The notes beneath the pieces were generated by a model. The model searched no databases. It saw only the letters and a list, made by a program, of their open reading frames with translations, and was not told the origin of the DNA. A stretch of DNA of 64,000 bases from Streptomyces bluensis (lineage in GTDB: Bacteria > Actinomycetota > Actinomycetes > Streptomycetales > Streptomycetaceae): NCBI RefSeq assembly GCF_014650715.1, contig NZ_BMVM01000002.1, positions 186,001 through 250,000 of the forward strand. Direction: 5' to 3'. Of this stretch, positions 11,192 to 18,788 are shown in pieces. How positions within the stretch are numbered: position 1 is the stretch's first letter; each line of letters opens with the position of its first letter. Both the position numbers and the translations under genes were made by a program.

Positions 11192-11237
11192 GACGTGAGG
11201 CCCGCGCCCCCTACTCCGGGAGCGCGGGCCTCACGTC
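11192..11237. terminator. Bidirectional hairpin terminator between livF and the ANTAR regulator
   Basis: Two perfectly complementary 16-nt arms (11192-11207, 11222-11237) surround a 14-nt loop between the convergent ends of livF and the response regulator gene. No U-tract is present, typical for Streptomyces. Confidence 0.85.
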
Positions 11238-11280
11238 ATACGTGACACACGTGGCTTGCGTTACTTATGTGACCCGGAGG

Positions 11281-11931
11281 TCAGCCCTTGGCGGCCTTCT
11301 TCTCCTCCGCATCCAGGATGACCGCCTCCGCGACCTGCTGCATGGACATACGACGATCCATAGAAGTCTTCTGAATCCACCGGAACGCGGCCGGCTCCGT
11401 CAGGCCGTACTCGGTCTGAAGCACCGACTTCGCCCGGTCCACCAGCTTCCGGGTCTCCAGCCGCTGGGTGAGATCGGCGACCTCGTTCTCCAACTGCCGC
11501 AGCTCGTTGAAACGGGACACCGCCATCTCGATGGCCGGAACGACATCGCTCTTACTGAACGGCTTGACCAGGTACGCCATGGCTCCGGCGTCCCGGGCCC
11601 GCTCCACCAGGTCACGCTGGGAAAAGGCGGTGAGCATCAGAACCGGCGCTATGGACTCCTCGGCGATCTTCTCGGCCGCCGAGATACCGTCGAGCTTCGG
11701 CATCTTCACATCGAGGATCACGAGGTCGGGCCGGTGCTCCCGGGCGAGCTCGACGGCCTGCTCACCGTCGCCCGCCTCACCGACCACGGTGTAGCCCTCT
11801 TCTTCGAGCATCTCCTTGAGATCGAGGCGGATCAGCGCCTCGTCCTCGGCGATGACGACACGGGTCGTCAGCGGAGGCACGTGCGACTTGTCGTCGTCTT
11901 CGGCGGTCTGGGGCGACTCGGGGGCGGTCAC
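11281..11931 (-). CDS. pdtaR: ANTAR-domain response regulator (PdtaR-like)
   Basis: Protein of 216 residues. The receiver domain (about 24-140) has the acidic pocket VVIAEDEA, phospho-acceptor Asp74 in VILDVKMP, the Thr in MLTAF, and Lys123 in LVKPF. The C-terminal ANTAR RNA-binding domain (about 143-205, including LVDRAKSVLQTEYGLTE) acts in this family by stabilising antiterminator hairpins in nascent RNA. GTG start 11931 is preceded by AAGGAG. A longer frame upstream would overlap the tRNA gene and is rejected. The cognate histidine kinase (PdtaS type) is not adjacent. Confidence 0.92.
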   Translation of the reverse strand: MTAPESPQTAEDDDKSHVPPLTTRVVIAEDEALIRLDLKEMLEEEGYTVVGEAGDGEQAVELAREHRPDLVILDVKMPKLDGISAAEKIAEESIAPVLMLTAFSQRDLVERARDAGAMAYLVKPFSKSDVVPAIEMAVSRFNELRQLENEVADLTQRLETRKLVDRAKSVLQTEYGLTEPAAFRWIQKTSMDRRMSMQQVAEAVILDAEEKKAAKG

Positions 11932-11963
11932 GTGGGCTCCTTGTTGCGGGGCAGGGGTACTGC

Positions 11964-11993
11964 TGACAAGAGCGTACCTAGCTGCGGTAAGGT
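11964..11993 (+). promoter_or_regulatory. Candidate promoter of the tRNA gene
   Basis: TGACAA (11964-11969), 18 nt, TAAGGT (11988-11993), about 40 bp before the mature tRNA 5' end. The spacing and hexamers suit a housekeeping sigma promoter. Inferred from sequence only. Confidence 0.4.
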
Positions 11994-12033
11994 GGTGACA
12001 CAGCGGGTAACCGCTGACCTTCATTTTGAAGGG

Positions 12034-12106
12034 GCCCCGGTAGCCCAGCGGTAGAGGCCATGGATTCAAAACCCATACAGCGTCGGTTCGAATCCGACTC
12101 GGGGCA
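12034..12106 (+). tRNA. tRNA with anticodon CAA (Leu by code) but short class I variable loop
   Basis: A 73-nt cloverleaf. The acceptor arm pairs GCCCCGG with TCGGGGC, discriminator A106. The D arm contains AGCGGTAG. The anticodon loop TTCAAAA has CAA at 12067-12069. The variable loop is only 5 nt (ACAGC), and the T arm is GTCGG-TTCGAAT-CCGAC. The closing pair of the anticodon stem is an A-C mismatch (12064/12072). Leucine tRNAs in bacteria normally have a long class II variable arm, so decoding identity is uncertain. CCA is not fully encoded. A true intrinsic terminator follows. Confidence 0.85.
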
Positions 12107-12136
12107 CTTTTCCTTGGATGCCAAGGTCACCACAGG

Positions 12137-12174
12137 AAAGCGGATGTCCACGTTCTCGTGAACATCCGCTTTTT
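12137..12174 (+). terminator. Intrinsic terminator with T-run downstream of the tRNA
   Basis: Arms 12137-12147 and 12162-12172 are fully complementary (11 bp). The stem continues as CACG/CGTG after one mismatch, and the 3' arm runs into TTTTT. This is a classical rho-independent terminator, comparatively rare in this genus. Confidence 0.85.
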
Positions 12175-12212
12175 GCTGCACGCACTCACGATCAGTCGCA
12201 CAGAGTGTCCGC

Positions 12213-12974
12213 ATGTACGACATGGGCACACGCAAACGAGCACTGGCTCTCGTCGCGCAAGGACGCAGCCTGAACTCAGTGAGTAAGGAGACCGGCATCT
12301 CACGGGCCGCGATCCGCTCCTGGCAAGTACGCATCGAACCGCTCATGAACACGGGCCCCCCGTGCCCCAGGTGCAGGGATGCCCCCGGCCCGCCCGACGG
12401 GCCGGCCGCCTACTCCTACCTGCTGGGCCTCTACCTCGGTGACGGCTGCATCAGCCGCCATCGAAAGGGCGTATACATCCTCCGTATCGCGTGCGCCAAC
12501 GCCTGGCCCGGCCTCATCGAGGCCTGCGAGGCAGCCATCCTCTCGGTGCGTCCCGACAACAGCGTGTGCCGCGTCCGGGCCCAAGGCCACGTCTCCGTCG
12601 GTTGCTCAAGCAAGCACTGGCCCTGCCTCTTCCCTCAACACGGGCCCGGCAAGAAGCATCAACGCACTATCGCCCTCGAACCCTGGCAGCAGGAGATCGT
12701 CGACGCCCATCCGTGGGAGTTCATCCGCGGCCTCATCCACTCCGACGGCTGTCGCATCACCAACTGGACCACCCGCCTGGTTGCCGGTGAGCAGAAGCGC
12801 TATGAATACCCCCGGTACTTCTTCACTAACAAGTCGGCCGACATCATCCGGCTCTTCACGGCAACGCTCGACACGGTCGGGGTTGACTGGAAGCAAGCGA
12901 ACTCACACAACATCTCCATCGCCCGCAAAGCCTCCGTCGCCCTCATGGACACCCACGTAGGCCCCAAGTACTGA
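12213..12974 (+). CDS. Free-standing HTH plus LAGLIDADG homing-endonuclease-like protein
   Basis: Protein of 253 residues. The N-terminus (about 5-45) is a helix-turn-helix with transposase/homeodomain character (ALVAQGRSLNSVSKETGIS). A Cys pair CPRC (51-54) follows. Two LAGLIDADG-type helices are visible: YLLGLYLGDGC (about 69-79) and FIRGLIHSDGC (about 169-179), each ending in the acidic residue that binds the catalytic metal. This layout fits a single-chain LAGLIDADG nuclease or a DNA-binding protein derived from one. It lies 107 bp after the unusual tRNA and ends 13 bp before the convergent pyruvate kinase stop. ATG 12213 has only a weak ribosome site. Nuclease activity and target are not shown. 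Confidence 0.75.
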   Translation: MYDMGTRKRALALVAQGRSLNSVSKETGISRAAIRSWQVRIEPLMNTGPPCPRCRDAPGPPDGPAAYSYLLGLYLGDGCISRHRKGVYILRIACANAWPGLIEACEAAILSVRPDNSVCRVRAQGHVSVGCSSKHWPCLFPQHGPGKKHQRTIALEPWQQEIVDAHPWEFIRGLIHSDGCRITNWTTRLVAGEQKRYEYPRYFFTNKSADIIRLFTATLDTVGVDWKQANSHNISIARKASVALMDTHVGPKY

Positions 12975-12987
12975 CCCCCGGCGCGCC

Positions 12988-14424
12988 CTACCTCGGACGG
13001 TCGTCCTCCCCGATGTGGTGCACCCGCACCATGTTCGTCGTGCCGGAAACCCCCGGAGGCGAGCCCGCCGTGATGATCACGGTGTCGCCCTTCTTGCAGC
13101 GGCCGTGCTTCAGGAGCAGCTCGTCGACCTGGTCGACCATGGCGTCCGTCGAGTCGACGTAGGGGCCGAGGAAGGTCTCCACGCCCCAGGTGAGGGTGAG
13201 CTGGGAACGGGTGGCCGGGTCGGGGGTGAAGGCGAGCAGTGGGATCGGGGAGCGGTAGCGGGACAGGCGGCGGACCGTGTCGCCGGACTGTGTGAACGCG
13301 ACGAGGAACTTGGCGCCGAGGAAGTCGCCCATCTCGGCGGCGGCGCGGGCCATGGCGCCGCCGTGGGTGCGGGGTTTGTTGTGTTCGGTGAGGGGTGGCA
13401 GGCCCTTGGCGAGGATGTCCTCCTCGGCGGCCGCGACGATGCGGGACATCGTGCGGACGGTTGGGATGGGGTACTTTCCGACGCTGGTCTCGCCGGAGAG
13501 CATCACGGCGTCCGTGCCGTCGATCACGGCGTTCGCCACGTCGGATGCCTCGGCCCTGGTCGGGCGGGAGTTGTCGATCATTGAGTCGAGCATCTGTGTC
13601 GCCACTATGACGGGCTTGGCGTTGCGCTTGGCGAGCTTGATGGCGCGTTTTTGGACGATCGGGACCTGTTCGAGGGGCATCTCGACGCCGAGGTCGCCTC
13701 GGGCGACCATGATGCCGTCGAAAGCGAGGACGATGTCCTCGATGGTGTCGACGGCCTGTGGTTTTTCGATCTTGGCGATGACGGGGAGGCGGTGGCCCTC
13801 CTCGTCCATGATGCGGTGGACGTCGTCGATGTCGCGTCCGCTGCGGACGAAGGACAGCGCGATGATGTCGACGCCGGTGCGCAGGGCCCAGCGGAGGTCT
13901 GCCTCGTCCTTGTCGGAGAGGGCGGGGACGGAGACGGCGACGCCGGGCAGGTTCAGGCCCTTGTGGTCGGAGACGATGCCGCCCTGGATGACCGTGGTGT
14001 GTACGCGGGGGCCGTCGATCGAGGTGACTTCCAGACACACCTTGCCGTCATCGACGAGGATGCGCTCACCGGCGGTGACGTCGGTGGCGAGTCCCTCGTA
14101 CGTCGTTCCGCAGGTGGTGTGGCCGCCCTGGATGCCCTTCTCGACCGAGATGGTGAAGGTGTCGCCGCGTTCAAGGAGTACGGGGCCTTCGGTGAAGGTG
14201 CCGAGTCGTATCTTCGGGCCTTGAAGGTCGGCGAGTATGCCGACGCTGCGGCCGGTCTCGTCGACGGCCTTGCGCACGCGCCGGTGGCGCTCCTCGTGTT
14301 CGGCGTGGGTGCCGTGGCTGAGGTTGAGGCGGGCGATGTCCATTCCGGCGTCGACCAGGGCCTTGATCTGGTCGTAGGAGTCGGTGGCGGGCCCCAGTGT
14401 GCAGACGATCTTTGCTCGGCGCAT
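12988..14424 (-). CDS. pyk: Pyruvate kinase
   Basis: Converts phosphoenolpyruvate and ADP to pyruvate and ATP in glycolysis. 478 residues, normal length. The N-terminus RRAKIVCTLGPATDSYDQ and MDIARLNLSHG are typical. The catalytic region has IAKIEKPQAV, MVARGDLGVEMPLEQVP and TRAEASDVANAVIDGTDAVM; the C-terminal effector domain ends about residue 475. ATG start 14424. It is transcribed toward the LAGLIDADG gene and stands alone. Confidence 0.97.
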   Translation of the reverse strand: MRRAKIVCTLGPATDSYDQIKALVDAGMDIARLNLSHGTHAEHEERHRRVRKAVDETGRSVGILADLQGPKIRLGTFTEGPVLLERGDTFTISVEKGIQGGHTTCGTTYEGLATDVTAGERILVDDGKVCLEVTSIDGPRVHTTVIQGGIVSDHKGLNLPGVAVSVPALSDKDEADLRWALRTGVDIIALSFVRSGRDIDDVHRIMDEEGHRLPVIAKIEKPQAVDTIEDIVLAFDGIMVARGDLGVEMPLEQVPIVQKRAIKLAKRNAKPVIVATQMLDSMIDNSRPTRAEASDVANAVIDGTDAVMLSGETSVGKYPIPTVRTMSRIVAAAEEDILAKGLPPLTEHNKPRTHGGAMARAAAEMGDFLGAKFLVAFTQSGDTVRRLSRYRSPIPLLAFTPDPATRSQLTLTWGVETFLGPYVDSTDAMVDQVDELLLKHGRCKKGDTVIITAGSPPGVSGTTNMVRVHHIGEDDRPR

Positions 14425-14570
14425 GATTCGAGCGTAGGCCTTACCGACCGGTAGGGAGTTGGCCGGTCATGACTGCTCAACGACCTTTGAATTAAGGGTA
14501 GTTGACAAGGTTTGAAGTGTGCGCCGGGGTGCTCGGATGAGCATCCCGGACGCGGTTCCGGGGGGGTGTG

Positions 14571-15311
14571 TCACAGGCGGGGCGGTGCCATGGTGAAGCG
14601 GGCGTTCACCTGGGCGTAGACGTGCTGCCGCTGGGGTTCGAGGTCGAGGGGGGCGGCTGCTTCCCCGGCGTCCGCCCCGTATGCCATGGATCGCATGCGG
14701 CCGGGGGTGGGTGGGTAGGGCGGCTGGGTGTTCTCGGCGCCGATGTCGGCGAGTTCGATCAGGGCGTCGAGGGTGGTGCCGAGGGCTTCCGCGTATTCGC
14801 GGGCGCGTAGGACGGCTTCGCGGACCGCTTGCTGGCGGGCCCGGCGGTGGGCGGGTGAGGCGGGGCGCAGGGTCCACCAGGGGCCGTCGACGCGGGTGAG
14901 TTCCAGGTCGGCGAGGCGGGTGGTGAGTTCGCCGAGTGCGGTGAAGTCGGTGAGTTCGGCGGTGATGTGGACGCGGCCGTGGTAGGCGTGGACGCGTTCG
15001 CCGCGGCCGTGTTTGGTCAGTTCGGGCGTGATGGAGAAGGCGCCGGTCTCGACTCGCTCGACGGCGTCCCCGTAGGTTTTGACGAGGTCGAGCACGGTGG
15101 CGTTGCGGCGGGTGAGGTCGTCGAGGGCGGCTCGCCGGTCCTTGCCTCGGGCGCTGACGGTGACGCCGATGCGGGCGATCTCGGGATCGACTTCGAGGTG
15201 GGCTTCGCCGCGGACGGCGATGCGGGGGGCGTCGGGGGTGCCGTAGGGGGCGGCGGTGGGCCGGCGATCGTCCGGTGCGGGGGTCGGGGGTTCCTCGGGT
15301 GTGGAGGTCAT
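14571..15311 (-). CDS. SIMPL-domain (DUF541) protein
   Basis: Protein of 246 residues. The SIMPL/DUF541 domain (about 29-240) begins IAVRGEAHLEVDPEIARIGV and includes DLVKTYGDAVERVETGAFSI and ARQQAVREAVLRAREYAEAL. The family forms periplasmic or cytoplasmic oligomers and has been linked to interleukin-receptor-associated signalling and oxidative stress; the bacterial role is unclear. No signal peptide is visible, only a Pro-rich N-terminal 28 residues. ATG 15311 chosen because the longer upstream frame overlaps the divergent promoter region. The divergent neighbour is the exported 5'-nucleotidase. Confidence 0.85.
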   Translation of the reverse strand: MTSTPEEPPTPAPDDRRPTAAPYGTPDAPRIAVRGEAHLEVDPEIARIGVTVSARGKDRRAALDDLTRRNATVLDLVKTYGDAVERVETGAFSITPELTKHGRGERVHAYHGRVHITAELTDFTALGELTTRLADLELTRVDGPWWTLRPASPAHRRARQQAVREAVLRAREYAEALGTTLDALIELADIGAENTQPPYPPTPGRMRSMAYGADAGEAAAPLDLEPQRQHVYAQVNARFTMAPPRL

Positions 15312-15489
15312 ACGTCCCACTCTGTCACTCGTGACCCGGTTGGGTGGGGCGCAGGTCACCAGATCGCAACCTGGAAGGTCTGTTGCGGCCCGTCGTGAGC
15401 GGGCCAGAATCTTCGCGCGTTGTCTACGCGCGTTGTTGCAGTTGGTCCAGGTCTCTGGTCCTGAGTTCTTCCCCCGAGGAGTGCCCGTC

Positions 15490-17298
15490 ATGCCGTTGAA
15501 TCGCCGGAAGTTCCTGAAGAAGTCCGCCGTGACCGGCGCGGGCGTCGCGCTGACCGGCGCGGTCGCTGCGCCGGGCGCCCGGGCGGCTGATGAGGTGCAG
15601 GGTGGGGGCACGCGGCCGCAGCGGTACGCGTTCACGGTGCTGGGTACGACGGACCTGCACGGCAACGTCTTCAACTGGGACTACTTCACGGACCAGGAGT
15701 TCGACGACAAGGCCCACAACGACATCGGCCTGGCGAAGATCTCCACCCTGGTGAACCAGGTGCGTGAGGAGAAGGGCCGCCGTAACACGCTCCTGATCGA
15801 CGCGGGCGACACCATTCAGGGCACCCAGCTGTCGTACTACTACGCCAAGGTTGACCCGATCACCGCCAAGGGCGGTCCGGTGCACCCGATGGCGCAGGCC
15901 ATGAACGCCATCGGCTATGACGCGGCGGCCCTGGGCAACCATGAGTTCAACTACGGCATTCCGCTACTGCGGAAGTTCGAGGAGCAGTGCCGTTTCCCGC
16001 TGCTCGGCGCCAACGCGCTGGACGCGAAGACGTTGCGGCCCGCTTTTCCTCCGTACAGCATGCACCGGTTGCGCACCCCGTTCGGCCGTGAGGTGAAGGT
16101 GGCGGTGCTGGGCCTGACGAACCCGGGTATCGCGATCTGGGACAAGGCGAACGTGCAGGGGAAGATGACGTTCCCGGGCTTGGAGGAGCAGGCGGCGAAG
16201 TGGGTGCCGAAGCTGCGGTCGATGGGCGCGGACGTGGTCATCGTGTCGGCGCACAGCGGGTCGTCGGGTACGTCGTCCTACGGTGACCAGTTGCCGTACG
16301 TGGAGAACGCGGCGGGGCTGGTGGCGGAGCAGGTGCCGGGGATCGACGCGATTCTGGTGGGCCATGCGCACGCGGAGATCCCGGAGTACTTCGTCACCAA
16401 CAAGGAGACCGGTAAGCAGGTCCTGCTTTCCGAGCCGCTGAAGTGGGGTCAGCGTCTGACGCGGTTCGATTTCGAGCTGGTCTGGGAGAAGGGCCGCTGG
16501 GCGGTCGAGAAGGCGGGTGCGCGGGTCCTGAACTCCAACGTGGTGGAGGAGGACCCGGAGATCACGAAGCTGCTCGCCGATGAGCACGAGAAGGTCGTGG
16601 CGTACGTCAATCAGGTCATCGGCACCAATGCCGCGGAGATGAGGTCGGCCGAGGCGCCCTACAAGGATGTGCCGATCATCGACCTGATCAACCATATTCA
16701 GGCCGACACGGTGAAGCAGGCGCTGGCGGGGACGGAGTATGCGGCGCTGCCGGTGCTGTCGCAGGCCGCCGCGTTCTCGCGCAGTGCGGTCATTCCGGCG
16801 GGCGAGGTCACCATCCGGGATGTGGCGGGTCTGTATGTGTACGAGAACACGCTGGAGGCGCGTCTGATGACGGGTGCGCAGATGAAGGCGTACCTGGAGT
16901 TCTCGGCGAACTACTTCGTGCAGACGGCCGCGGGTACGGCGGTGGACCCGGCGAAGCTGACGAACGCGAACGGTACGCCGGACTACAACTATGACGTGGT
17001 CAGCGGCTTGACGTACGAGATCGACATCGCCAGGCCGGCCGGGTCGCGCGTCACGAACGTGCGGTTCGAGGGGGCGCCGCTGGATGACGCGCAGCAGTTC
17101 GTGTTCGCGGTGAACAACTACCGGGCGAACGGTGGCGGCAACTTCCCGCATGTCGCCGGGGCCCGGCAGGTGTGGTCGGACTCGGACGAGATCCGCAACA
17201 TCATGATCGCCTGGGTGAAGGCGAAGGGGTCCATCGACCCGGCTGAGTTCGCGGCGGTGGACTGGAAGCTGACGCGGGACGGCACGCCGGTCTTCTAG
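15490..17298 (+). CDS. Exported bifunctional metallophosphatase / 5'-nucleotidase
   Basis: Protein of 602 residues of the UshA/CpdB class that hydrolyses nucleotides outside the cytoplasm. The N-terminus NRRKFLKKSAVTGAG is a Tat-type signal with a twin Arg, ending near APGARA (about residue 32). Metal-site motifs are GTTDLHGN, DAGDTIQG, LGNHEFNYG and VGHAHAEIPE. The C-terminal nucleotide-binding domain has AVNNYRANGGGNFP. ATG 15490 follows GAGGAGTG. A strong hairpin terminator follows at 17314-17341. Confidence 0.93.
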   Translation: MPLNRRKFLKKSAVTGAGVALTGAVAAPGARAADEVQGGGTRPQRYAFTVLGTTDLHGNVFNWDYFTDQEFDDKAHNDIGLAKISTLVNQVREEKGRRNTLLIDAGDTIQGTQLSYYYAKVDPITAKGGPVHPMAQAMNAIGYDAAALGNHEFNYGIPLLRKFEEQCRFPLLGANALDAKTLRPAFPPYSMHRLRTPFGREVKVAVLGLTNPGIAIWDKANVQGKMTFPGLEEQAAKWVPKLRSMGADVVIVSAHSGSSGTSSYGDQLPYVENAAGLVAEQVPGIDAILVGHAHAEIPEYFVTNKETGKQVLLSEPLKWGQRLTRFDFELVWEKGRWAVEKAGARVLNSNVVEEDPEITKLLADEHEKVVAYVNQVIGTNAAEMRSAEAPYKDVPIIDLINHIQADTVKQALAGTEYAALPVLSQAAAFSRSAVIPAGEVTIRDVAGLYVYENTLEARLMTGAQMKAYLEFSANYFVQTAAGTAVDPAKLTNANGTPDYNYDVVSGLTYEIDIARPAGSRVTNVRFEGAPLDDAQQFVFAVNNYRANGGGNFPHVAGARQVWSDSDEIRNIMIAWVKAKGSIDPAEFAAVDWKLTRDGTPVF

Positions 17299-17313
17299 AG
17301 TGCCGGCTTTCTG

Positions 17314-17341
17314 GAGGTCCGGGGTCGAGGCCCCGGACCTC
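17314..17341. terminator. Hairpin terminator after the 5'-nucleotidase gene
   Basis: 11-nt perfect arms GAGGTCCGGGG / CCCCGGACCTC with a 6-nt loop, between convergent genes, so it probably serves both directions. Confidence 0.8.
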
Positions 17342-17369
17342 GAAGGGTTTTGGGGCCCTTGCCGTGGGG

Positions 17370-18788
17370 TCAGCTGTGGTCGGCGAGCGGGGTGGGGGTC
17401 TGTTCCTGGTGTGCGGGCGGGACCTGTGGTTGCCGTGGGGCGAGGCCGAAGGTGGTGAAGGCCGTGCGGTCGGGCAGCGGGTACGGTTCCTTGCCGGTGA
17501 GGGCGTTCAGGATGGTGGCGCTGCGCCAGGCGGCGAGGCCGAGGTCGGGGGTGCCGACGCCGTGGGCGTGGAGTGCGGCGTTCTGTACGTAGATGTGGCG
17601 GCCGGAGTCGGTGATCGCGGGGTCGAGGACGAGGCGGAAGCGGTCGTCGACGCGGGGCCGCTCGGAGCTGTCGCGGCGTAGGTAGGGGTCGAGGCCGGCG
17701 AGGAGGCGGTCGGCGGGGCGTTCGCGGTAGCCGGTGGCGAGGACGACGGCGTCGGTGGTGAGGCGGGAGCGGGTGCCTTGCTGGAGGTGCTCCAGGTGGA
17801 GTTCGACCTGGTTGGTGGAGAGCCGGCCGGCGGTGCGGACGAGGACGCCGGGTGTGAGGACGGCGTCGGGCCAGCCGCCGTGCAGGGTGCGGTGGTAGAG
17901 CTCTTCGTGGATGGCGGCCAGGGTGGGGGCCGCGATGCCTTTGTGGAGTTGCCATTGGGCGGCGACGAGCCGGTCGCGGGTTTGTTCGGTGAGGGCGTGG
18001 AAGTAGCGGGTGTAGTCGGGTGTGAAGTGCTCCAGGCCGAGTTTGGAGTACTCCATGGGCGCGAATGCCTCGGTGCGTGCGAGCCAGTGGATTCGCTCGT
18101 GGCCTGCGGGGCGGGCTCGGAGGAGGTCGAGGAAGATCTCGGCGCCGGACTGGCCGGCGCCGATGACGGTGACGTGGCCGGCGGCGAGGAGGCGGTCGCG
18201 TTCGTCGAGGTAGTCGGCGGCGTGGATGACGGGCACGCCGGGGGCGTCGACGAGGGGTGTGAGGGGGTCGGGTACGTGGGGGGCGGTGCCGATGCCGAGG
18301 GCGACGTTTTTGGTGTAGGTGCGGCCTGCGGGTTCGTCTGCGCCGTCGTGGAGGCGGGTGAAGTCGATCTCGAACAGGTCGTGTTCGGGGTTCCAGCGGA
18401 CCGCGTCGACCTGGTGGCCGAAGTGTAGTCCGGGGAGGTTGTCGCTGACCCAGCGGCAGTAGGCGTCGTATTCGGCGCGCTGGATGTGGAAGCGTTCGGC
18501 GAAGTAGAAGGGGAAGAGCCGGTCGCGGGTCCTGAGGTAGTTGGGGAATGACCAGGGGCTGGTGGGGTCGGCGAGGGTCACGAGGTCGGCCAGGAAGGGG
18601 ACCTGGAGGGTGGTGCCCTCGATGAGGAGGCCGGGGTGCCAGTGGAAGGCGGGGTGCTGGTCGTAGAAGACGGCGTCGAGTTCGGCGAGCGGGTGGGCGA
18701 GGGCGGCGAGGGAGAGGTTGAAGGGGCCGATGCCGATGCCCACGAGGTCGCGGGGGGCTTCGGGCTCGTGGGGTGGGGGTGTGGTCAT
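17370..18788 (-). CDS. Lysine/diamine N-hydroxylase (IucD/PvdA/DesB family)
   Basis: Protein of 472 residues. FAD-dependent N-monooxygenase of the SidA/IucD/PvdA family that hydroxylates a terminal amine (lysine, ornithine or a diamine) during hydroxamate siderophore assembly. FAD site GIGIGPFNLSLAAL (about 17-30), NADPH site GAGQSGAEIF, and the C-terminal ATGYRERP motif are present. ATG 18788 overlaps the decarboxylase stop (ATGA), so the two are translationally coupled. No acyltransferase (DesC) or NIS synthetase (DesD) is in the window, unlike a desferrioxamine locus. The exact amine substrate is unknown. Confidence 0.9.
   Translation of the reverse strand: MTTPPPHEPEAPRDLVGIGIGPFNLSLAALAHPLAELDAVFYDQHPAFHWHPGLLIEGTTLQVPFLADLVTLADPTSPWSFPNYLRTRDRLFPFYFAERFHIQRAEYDAYCRWVSDNLPGLHFGHQVDAVRWNPEHDLFEIDFTRLHDGADEPAGRTYTKNVALGIGTAPHVPDPLTPLVDAPGVPVIHAADYLDERDRLLAAGHVTVIGAGQSGAEIFLDLLRARPAGHERIHWLARTEAFAPMEYSKLGLEHFTPDYTRYFHALTEQTRDRLVAAQWQLHKGIAAPTLAAIHEELYHRTLHGGWPDAVLTPGVLVRTAGRLSTNQVELHLEHLQQGTRSRLTTDAVVLATGYRERPADRLLAGLDPYLRRDSSERPRVDDRFRLVLDPAITDSGRHIYVQNAALHAHGVGTPDLGLAAWRSATILNALTGKEPYPLPDRTAFTTFGLAPRQPQVPPAHQEQTPTPLADHS

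Noticed and set aside
11931..12069. N-terminal extension of the ANTAR regulator to a start at 12069
   Set aside because: It would cover the tRNA promoter and half the tRNA; GTG 11931 has AAGGAG and fits the receiver domain.
13277..14224. Ser/Arg-rich plus-strand frame over pyruvate kinase
   Set aside because: Shadow of a firmly identified gene.
14502..14507. TTGACA on the plus strand
   Set aside because: No -10 at suitable spacing and no rightward gene follows; chance match.
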